Assembly (NCBI RefSeq): GCF_000006445.2 | Contig: NC_006045.2 | Span: forward strand, 1,178,001 to 1,242,000 | DNA from: Debaryomyces hansenii CBS767 | Taxonomy: Eukaryota > Ascomycota > Pichiomycetes > Serinales > Debaryomycetaceae | Length of the DNA: 64,000 nt | Direction of reading: 5' to 3' | In this document: piece by piece, positions 57,480 through 64,000 of the stretch | How the letters are laid out: every line of letters begins with the position of its first letter | Position numbering within the stretch: the first letter of the stretch is position 1 | Position numbers and translations under genes: made by a program | The notes under the pieces: generated by a model | The model's database searches: none | The model's input: the letters and a program-made list of their open reading frames with translations, nothing else | What the model was told of the DNA's origin: nothing

Positions 57480-59402
57480 TCAACCGACAGTCCCTTCATC
57501 CTCAATGCCAAGATTGAACCATGGGTGATCCAACGCCTCCAACGCCGTTAGTCTCTCGTCGGGATTAATAATCAAAAGGTTCTTGAGCAAGTCGATGAAG
57601 AACCACCAGAACGTGAAGTTGCCAAAATTAATCAAATGCTTGTTCTTATCAAAATTCTTCGACAACGAATAATCAAGGTTAATATTGAGGCCAATTCTGG
57701 AACTGATAAATAAATCAATTCGTGCTAGCAAGTTGACACTATTAATAAATTTTTGGGGTGTAGACTCTGTAGGAAATATTAACGATAAACTGTTCCCCCT
57801 AGTCAACTCATCATCGACAATTACGTCGTCATCTTGTTCGCTTTCGTCGTCGCTAAATCCGTTATACTCGTCAGTGAAATACTGTAATCCACACTCATTT
57901 TCTTTGGCTTTCGACAACAATACCATCGATTTGTCTATTTTATGGCCACAAACTTTTTCGATCATTGCCAAATGCTCTAGGTTATCGTGCGTCTTGAATA
58001 AAGGCTCGCCTATTACTAGTTCAACTAAAATGCATCCTACCGACCACATATCACACGGAAACGACCAGCCAACACCCAATACAATTTCTGGGGCTCTATA
58101 ATGCCTTGTTGATACAATAGACGAATGATATTCATCGTCGAAAATAGCACTCCCAAAGTCAATTATTTGTATCAACGGATTTTTCAAAATCTTTGAATAC
58201 TTGGGAATCTTTTTACTGGATGATTCGTTTAATTTTGTTAAACTTATGTAGCTTGCCGTGATCGTATTACTCCGCAACAACTTCTTGTTAAACGAATCAT
58301 CATGTAATAATATATTTTCCGGTTTTAAATCAGTGTGAATTAAACTCAAGTCATGCAAAAAAGTGACCGACCGTATAAGCTGCTTTGAAATGGCTTGTAT
58401 ATGTGAACCTGGGAATGCAATATATTTATTTTTTTCCAAGAAATCGTATAACGAAATTTGCAATAAATCTGTGACAATACAAATATGTCCTCTAAAATCG
58501 AAACATTCACGAAGATGAATACAATGGTTGTCATTTTGGTTGTCAAATTTCTTCAACGTGGATAAAATTCTCAATTCAATCTTAGCAGCATCTCTGTACT
58601 TGGGTATATTTCTTATTATCTTGATGGCAACCGTTTCACGGTTTACCTTGTCGTAGCATTCAACCACTTTACCAAAAGTCCCCTGTCCCAATAGTTTTAG
58701 TATTACAAATCTATTGGCGAACAAATCATTAATCTTAATAATATAATGGCCATCCTTATCGTCGCACGGGGGTAAATTCATTTGGTGAGGAATAATGTCT
58801 GTTCTGATATTTCCTAACTTAGGATATTGCAAAACATAATTGATTGGTTTGTTATAGAAACATTTCACTTGAGGTAACTGGGGCAACGAATTGGTTCTTT
58901 GCTTCTTAGACGTATTTGATATAGAAAAACTAGTGTGGCTAATCTCAAAATCCTCAGTATTATTCACATTGAACATATTATACGCCGCAAATGCATCAGT
59001 ATAGGTTAAAACCGAATCAGAATTGTTCCTCTTTGATTTGGTACTCTTAATTTGTCTTTCCTCGAGGATAATTATATCATCATCCTCGTCACATTCCGAA
59101 TCCAAATCTTCAATCACCGCATGGTCCTTATTGTAACCATCCATTCCAAAATTCACCTTCTTATTATTCGAATCATTCGTATTTATAGTGGTATCAGATT
59201 CGTTTAAGTTTATATTCATATTCAAATTTAGGTTATTACTCGAGCTGGGTGATATTTCGTTATATGTTGACCCCGACGATGACGAATTAGTATCGAAATA
59301 GCCGTTACTTGTTTTTGTTTTATTTGCAGCTGTCTTATCTGACGTCGTATCAAATGCTTCACTGAAACCTCTTGGTCTTTTTCTATTAGAAATCAATGAC
59401 AT
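57480..59402 (-). CDS. KNS1: LAMMER (CLK-type) dual-specificity protein kinase Kns1
   Basis: Kinase acting downstream of TORC1 in repression of ribosome and tRNA synthesis in yeast. The 640-residue protein has a disordered Ser/Asn-rich N-terminus (1-225) and a kinase domain over about 230-635: LLGQGTFGKVVE, VAIKIIRN with the catalytic Lys, IHTDLKPENILL (Thr in place of Arg in the HRD motif is a LAMMER hallmark), DFGSAIFDDEYHSSIVSTRHYRAPE. The signature helix reads EHLAMIEKVCG, a variant of EHLAMMERILG. An acidic insertion at about 525-545 lies in the C-lobe. I start at the ATG at 59402; the frame upstream begins with TTG. Confidence 0.93.
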   Translation of the reverse strand: MSLISNRKRPRGFSEAFDTTSDKTAANKTKTSNGYFDTNSSSSGSTYNEISPSSSNNLNLNMNINLNESDTTINTNDSNNKKVNFGMDGYNKDHAVIEDLDSECDEDDDIIILEERQIKSTKSKRNNSDSVLTYTDAFAAYNMFNVNNTEDFEISHTSFSISNTSKKQRTNSLPQLPQVKCFYNKPINYVLQYPKLGNIRTDIIPHQMNLPPCDDKDGHYIIKINDLFANRFVILKLLGQGTFGKVVECYDKVNRETVAIKIIRNIPKYRDAAKIELRILSTLKKFDNQNDNHCIHLRECFDFRGHICIVTDLLQISLYDFLEKNKYIAFPGSHIQAISKQLIRSVTFLHDLSLIHTDLKPENILLHDDSFNKKLLRSNTITASYISLTKLNESSSKKIPKYSKILKNPLIQIIDFGSAIFDDEYHSSIVSTRHYRAPEIVLGVGWSFPCDMWSVGCILVELVIGEPLFKTHDNLEHLAMIEKVCGHKIDKSMVLLSKAKENECGLQYFTDEYNGFSDDESEQDDDVIVDDELTRGNSLSLIFPTESTPQKFINSVNLLARIDLFISSRIGLNINLDYSLSKNFDKNKHLINFGNFTFWWFFIDLLKNLLIINPDERLTALEALDHPWFNLGIEDEGTVG

Positions 59403-60762
59403 TTTGTCGCCTAATCTAAGCAATTCTTATTATATTGAAAAAACCTTTACCGAACTTTATTAGCTTACTGAACGCTAATCAAGGGGTAAATAACTTCGAT
59501 TACTTCACCGAAAAAAAAAACCTTTAGCTTATTATCAACACAGCGTCCGTATTGTACTTCCGTATATCTAGACTTTAGTCAATATATATATATTGTGTAT
59601 TCCAACCTATCTTTTTAAGTACAAGGCTAATTAAGGGGATGATAAGATTTGAGATTTGATAAATTGCTAATAAATTAAAAAAATATTTAATTATGGGTGT
59701 TTGGATGTTCTGAGTTACACCCCCCCCCCCCAAAAGATGCTATGCTAAACAAAACTTTCGGCCCACCTCAATATGAACCCACTTGTCGTCGCCACTCGTG
59801 TACAGGAAAACCTAAGGTATTGTTAGGTCATTAATAAAAAGAGTTGAACTCTTAACTCCACGTTTCTCCTTATCGAAGTTTGGTGTGCGTTTACCAACAT
59901 GATCTCCTCTGATTGCAACTGTTCGTTACTAGAGAGACCAATGGATTGTAAGAGAGCTGCATATTGAGAAAATAATAGGCTCTAGATGGGGTACATGAAC
60001 CAGAATGAGTAATGAAAGAAAGAAGGATAGTTGTTAAAAGAAACTGTTAATCGAAACAATAGGTGGAGATTATCACTTTGGGGTATTTTCTGCGTCTGGC
60101 AGGGGAAATAGAAGAAGGTGCAAAGCAAATTTATTCTCTCGGAAAATAATCATCTTTAGCAATAGAGCCTAAAGGATGTCAGATTCGTAAACATCTGAAT
60201 CATTCGTATTTCTATTCGAAATTGTTGGCAACCTAAGGCTAGCCAATAACAGTTTATTGGACCTCACTGAGCCATCTAATTATGCTTCGATGGATCCTTA
60301 TATACGTCACCAGTAAATCAATAAATGTTTAGTATACAGTTGACTACGTATCAAATGTTAAAGGACTAGTGCATTGGTAATGCAGAGTAATATTTTTAAC
60401 AAGATAAGCACAAAATATGCGAAATCTGAAAATGTTCCAAATTTTGCGATATAATGATAATTTTCATGAAATATGTTACATACTATAAACTCCAGTAAAT
60501 ACTCTGAATTGCTTATACTAACGTTCGCATCACACATACGTACTAGAAACTAGTGCTATTGGTGTTTTGTTCCGGTCAATCGAATATATCATTCCTTTGG
60601 ATCTTGTGCGACATATTCAGCATACCAGATTTATTGCTGCCATACCTAATAAGTTGGGATAAAACCTATAACAACCTTCCAAGATCAATAATTTTTACAT
60701 ATGTACTGTAATACTTAGCTCCTTACATCAAACTTTACAATCCCTTTTCTTACAGGTGTACG
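59403..60762. other. 1.36-kb intergenic region between KNS1 and a small ORF
   Basis: AT-rich divergent promoter space. It has an uninterrupted run of 12 C at 59720-59731. Around 59840-59905 the minus strand shows D-arm-like and T-arm-like fragments of a tRNA, but the acceptor and anticodon stems do not pair and I do not call it. Confidence 0.4.
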
Positions 60763-61182
60763 ATGACTGCTATTAATGTTAGAAAGCTTACTGTAAAGTT
60801 CAACAGCACTACAACCGTATGCCAGTTTCCTACGCCAAAAGATGAAAACAACTTGGTCTACTGCAACTACGACTCAGCATACCTAAACGACAAGCAAAGC
60901 ATAATCAATACCTTAATTGATGACAATTGCATTATCCATAGCTTCCCGCATGCCTTCATAAACAATGTTCTCACAGCTCCCGCCTACACCATTTCAATTA
61001 GCTACGTGATCAACTGTATTGATGACTTGCATACATTGATCAAGATCCTAGCATCAATAGAGGGTGATCTCCTTGATACCAATTTTTCTCTCGAAATATT
61101 CTCTTATTCCTCTATCTTCAAGCAGTACATTATTGCGTATGCCGCAAAATGCTTGCAAAATTGTAAAATCTATATACACTAG
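60763..61182 (+). CDS. Small hypothetical protein, 139 residues
   Basis: I do not recognise it. The product is Ile/Asn/Tyr-rich with five cysteines and two hydrophobic stretches (SISYVINCI near 80-90 and IFKQYIIAYAAKCL near 118-132), but no clear signal peptide. Its composition is even along its length, which favours a real gene over chance, but nothing confirms it. A pyrimidine tract ending TTACAG sits 8 bases before the ATG and resembles a 3' splice site, so an upstream exon is possible. I found no well-placed branch site: the nearest TACTAAC is about 240 bases upstream. Confidence 0.45.
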   Translation: MTAINVRKLTVKFNSTTTVCQFPTPKDENNLVYCNYDSAYLNDKQSIINTLIDDNCIIHSFPHAFINNVLTAPAYTISISYVINCIDDLHTLIKILASIEGDLLDTNFSLEIFSYSSIFKQYIIAYAAKCLQNCKIYIH

Positions 61183-61800
61183 TTTTAGTTGCCCTTTTCG
61201 TTAATATACATACGTCATTAAAATAAATTATCCCTCCCCGTATAAGAGCCACAAACATGACACAGTTCTGGCAACGAGCATTCATCTATTCGCTTATTGT
61301 CTCCACCTTGTCTTTGGTATTGTTCAGCTAGAAAATTATCCATAAACGTACCCAGAGAAATTCTCCATACATTCTACTATAGGTTACCTTGCCGGAGTTA
61401 ATATCCCTTGGCTATCTACCATTCTACGATGTTTATCTCTGTTATTCTTGTTAGACGAAGAATCATCTGGGAAGAGGGCTGGCTTACCTAATCAAATATT
61501 CAAATAATGAGCTCTGCAAAATGTTCAAGTTTATAGACATTCCCCTAGTTTAGTATGCTTTTCTTTCAAAGGGACTTTTCTGGAAATATCTCTCATTATA
61601 GAAACAAACAGAATCCCTTTGAAGAAACCAAAGAGATAGAGAGAGACGGCGATTTGAGTTGAAATTATACCAGATTATTACTTTTTGAGACATTGTTTTA
61701 CAATCACGCATAAGCCCAGTTGAAAGCTTACAAGCAATAAAATACCCTATAAGGTGGTAGAGATCTAAACTTATTCTGCAGTTGCAGTTATAGAATCAAT
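61183..61800. other. Intergenic region upstream of the C2H2 factor
   Basis: About 620 bases. It contains a 24-codon ORF at 61257-61331 encoding a hydrophobic peptide (listed separately). Otherwise it looks like promoter and leader DNA for the zinc-finger gene. Confidence 0.4.
61257..61331 (+). CDS. Possible 24-residue hydrophobic microprotein
   Basis: The frame starts at an ATG 17 bases after a TATAAG sequence and ends at TAG (61329-61331). Its predicted peptide has a short polar start (MTQFWQRAF) and a membrane-like stretch (IYSLIVSTLSLVLF). An ORF of this size arises easily by chance, and I have no evidence of expression or homology. Confidence 0.15.
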   Translation: MTQFWQRAFIYSLIVSTLSLVLFS

Positions 61801-63123
61801 ATGGCGAAACAGGAGAATTCAATGTCAGGGTCTAGTGGCAACGATGCAGGTGCGAGACTGAGTCTATTGAAAACTACATTGTTGTCTAGGACCGGTGAAT
61901 CGAGTTCTAACACAGGTGAACAATCATCTGGCATCACAGGAACAAATTTTACGCCTCTGCCGATGATATCATTACCTGATGATATGTCTAACTTGGGGGT
62001 TAGTAAAGCTCGTGGGAAGAGACTTGCAGAACAGGATGCTTCTGGCATATCCCCAAACGACGGAGAGCATATACGGGAACCAATGAACAACGACAGCTCC
62101 AATACTTCCAGTTCGGGAGATATGTTGATTACAAATTCTAGCGCAAACTCCAGTACTACTTCTAGTGGAAGTCAGTTGCTGGAAGGAGCCATGCAAAAAA
62201 AGTATTTCTGCAAGGTATGCGACCAAGGTTTCACACGTAAACACAACATGGCGAGTCATGAATTAATACATTCTTCCTCGAAGCCCCATGTGTGTCGAGT
62301 GTGTGATTCGAAATTCAGGCGCATACATGATTTGAAACGTCATGAAAAACTACACACCGGAGAGAAACCGTTCCATTGCACTAAATGCACGAGAAGGTTT
62401 GCAAGACCGGACGCCTTAATCAGACACCAGAATTCGCCGAATGCTTGCTCTGGAAATACACATACTATCAATCGAGCGGGTGGAGCATTCTTTTCGCAGA
62501 TAGTGCCTAGTAGCACGTCAGTTTCAGCAATGTCTTCCCCAACAGCCAATACTGACTCTAGATCCAAAGATTCTGACTTGAGTAGGTGGAAGGTACTCCA
62601 GAACAGTGGCCTAAATTCACCCCCATACCAAGCATATGCTCCTGCGCAGACCCCAAATAGTGATATTAGGACGCCTACAATGGCTACAACGAATACTAGA
62701 CCCACATCCGATAATGAACAACAAGGGCAACAATTCAACGAATACTATCATGCATTAGAAAACCGAGAGCCTTACTTTCCTTTACAAAACCAATATTCAC
62801 CAAAGCAAGCGAATCCTCCATATCTACCATACTATCTGCCTGTATCTAATAGTCATCCTACTCACCCGAATAACCCACCACTTCCGCCTACAAATCACAC
62901 GAATCTGCATTCTGGCCAACAAAATGCTGCTCCTGCTGGCTTTGTCACCATTTCAAAATATCAAGATCTAGTGGCCTACACGCATAAATTACACGAAAGC
63001 TTAGCAAAAATGGACTCTAGGATCAAATACCTAGAGGACCGATCTACCAGCTGGCTGAAAGAACATGAAATATCGAACCAATCGAAGCGTACCAATAATG
63101 ATAGTACAGGTGATAGTGGATGA
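61801..63123 (+). CDS. C2H2 zinc-finger transcription factor, three fingers
   Basis: Probable sequence-specific DNA-binding regulator. The 440 residues have a disordered Ser/Thr-rich N-terminus (1-130). Three tandem C2H2 fingers cover about 134-218: CKVCDQGFTRKHNMASHELIH, CRVCDSKFRRIHDLKRHEKLH and CTKCTRRFARPDALIRHQ, the last with a longer spacer to its final ligand. The TGEKPF linker joins fingers 2 and 3. A Pro/Asn/Tyr-rich region follows, and a short coiled-coil (YTHKLHESLAKMDSRIKYLED) near 395-420 may dimerise. The pattern is not that of Crz1, Nrg1, Msn2 or Ace2. I cannot name an orthologue or target. Confidence 0.85.
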   Translation: MAKQENSMSGSSGNDAGARLSLLKTTLLSRTGESSSNTGEQSSGITGTNFTPLPMISLPDDMSNLGVSKARGKRLAEQDASGISPNDGEHIREPMNNDSSNTSSSGDMLITNSSANSSTTSSGSQLLEGAMQKKYFCKVCDQGFTRKHNMASHELIHSSSKPHVCRVCDSKFRRIHDLKRHEKLHTGEKPFHCTKCTRRFARPDALIRHQNSPNACSGNTHTINRAGGAFFSQIVPSSTSVSAMSSPTANTDSRSKDSDLSRWKVLQNSGLNSPPYQAYAPAQTPNSDIRTPTMATTNTRPTSDNEQQGQQFNEYYHALENREPYFPLQNQYSPKQANPPYLPYYLPVSNSHPTHPNNPPLPPTNHTNLHSGQQNAAPAGFVTISKYQDLVAYTHKLHESLAKMDSRIKYLEDRSTSWLKEHEISNQSKRTNNDSTGDSG

Positions 63124-63675
63124 CAGTAATTAGGTGCATTTAGATACGAGTCGCTAACGAGATATGAGGAATATTTAATAGATTATTTAATTGTATATTA
63201 TATCATATGGTTTCCATATTGTCTTAGACAGTAGAATGTATAGTGTATCCTATTTTGCATCCAGTTGGCACAAACAAACATTTTTATTTTTATATAATCT
63301 TCCCAGACTATGTTTCGAAATTTTTGGAACATCCACTTTCTACTTTCCTGTTGTAGCTCACATATGGATATTTATGCTACATATGATCTTCAATAGATTT
63401 GAAGCACTATTAGTACTTCATGTATGATATGCACAGGGTCTTAATTATATGTTTAACTGAGACATAATTACCTGCAGTACGTTATCGCTATCAGTAAGTA
63501 ACTTAAAGGGATAATAAGGGAGGCAAAATTAAGTACATTTGTAACAGAATATATATTTAATAAATACGTAATTTGAGTACGTTTTAATACTACTATACAA
63601 AGATTATTCAATAAATAGAAAGGTATTAACTTTTAGAGAATTAAATTTAATTATTAGCGATTGGCACGGAAATTT
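63124..63675. other. Intergenic region after the C2H2 factor
   Basis: AT-rich 3' flank and promoter DNA. A 78-codon ORF at 63191-63427 is hydrophobic and irregular and I do not call it. Confidence 0.4.
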
Positions 63676-64000
63676 ATGATGCAATCTATTCATAATGATG
63701 AAGACTGGTCAATCATTTCGTCGTCTTCGGATATGGATGATGACCAGTCGACTGGTAGCTCTGCGCTCGGAAACAGCAAGGAGTTAAGCTTAGACCAAGA
63801 TAAAGAAGTTTCCAGTGTTGGCACGTTAAAACTACCTGTGATTGCCCCAGATTTTGAAACAACGAGCAAAAGTGAAACAATTAAGAGTCCTAAAAAGCCC
63901 ATCGTCGAACCCATTATAGACGATTCTTCGCAGTATGAGGATAGACATATTGATAATGTGATCAGGTTTTATGAGAATCTTTCGTTTAGAACAGGAAAAT
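63676..64000 (+). CDS. N-terminus of an unidentified protein, cut by the window end
   Basis: An ORF opens at 63676 (a second ATG follows at once) and stays open through the last base, 108 codons so far. The visible part is acidic and Ser-rich (DEDWSIISSSSDMDDDQS), then polar, ending in a more ordered segment (RHIDNVIRFYENLSFRTGK). DWSII near residue 11 fits the Atg8-interacting motif W-x-x-I/L/V preceded by acidic residues. The protein cannot be identified from this fragment. Confidence 0.65.
   Translation, partial: MMQSIHNDEDWSIISSSSDMDDDQSTGSSALGNSKELSLDQDKEVSSVGTLKLPVIAPDFETTSKSETIKSPKKPIVEPIIDDSSQYEDRHIDNVIRFYENLSFRTGK

Noticed and set aside
59835..59905. tRNA-like fragments on the minus strand (GTTGGTA D-loop-like and GAGTTCAACTC T-arm-like)
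   Set aside because: The acceptor ends and the anticodon stem do not pair, and the D stem lacks a partner, so a functional tRNA cannot be folded. At most a decayed relic.
63191..63427. 78-codon Phe-rich ORF
   Set aside because: Typical chance ORF from T-rich DNA in a 3' flank.

Overview
This is a gene-dense nuclear segment of an ascomycete yeast. Gene order, short TACTAAC-type introns, compact intergenic gaps and AT-rich DNA place it in the Saccharomycotina. The CUG-Ser clade (Debaryomyces/Candida) is likely: in-frame CTG codons are rare (I found none in DED1, TIM9 or RAD6), and one CTG in OCH1 sits where S. cerevisiae Och1 has serine in a conserved block. Debaryomyces or a close relative is my best guess. 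The species call is inference.

Layout. 0.5-8.5 kb: GDA1, an NAD kinase (UTR1/YEF1), DED1 and OCH1, all on +. 8.56-14.49 kb: a complete Ty1/copia retrotransposon with identical 379-bp LTRs, a TATGA target duplication, and gag and pol in one frame separated by a single UAA. It sits in the roughly 91-bp gap between OCH1 and PNC1. 14.5-22.7 kb: PNC1, ISY1, ENP2 and two unrecognised proteins. 22.7-31.1 kb: a block of amino-acid and translation genes (ARG4, cytosolic AsnRS DED81, ProRS, HIS2, mitochondrial AsnRS SLM5). 31.2-39 kb: TIM9 (with a 3'-terminal intron), a bromodomain protein, a FEN2-type transporter and an M16 metalloprotease. 39.5-43.7 kb: a UFD1-domain/Cys-rich protein and vacuolar protease PRB1. 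44-54 kb: RAD6 (two introns), GEP7, a membrane protein of unknown role, PKP2, HPC2, a YBP1/YBP2 homologue and ATG12. 54.4-64 kb: a SUN-family wall protein, KNS1, an orphan ORF, a C2H2 factor and the truncated start of one more gene.

How the parts relate. Most genes are housekeeping singletons, but several neighbourhoods are old. ARG4-DED81-ProRS has the same order and orientation as in S. cerevisiae. HPC2-YBP-ATG12 together with PKP2-RAD6-GEP7 interleave two S. cerevisiae regions that are duplicates of each other, as expected for a lineage that never underwent the whole-genome duplication. GDA1-NAD kinase-(...)-ISY1 shows the same pattern.

The most interesting items are the retrotransposon's stop-codon recoding site (UAA followed 3 nt later by a clear pseudoknot), its tRNA-Arg(UCU) half-molecule primer site, its insertion in front of PNC1, and the TIM9 intron whose 5' splice site itself supplies a stop codon.
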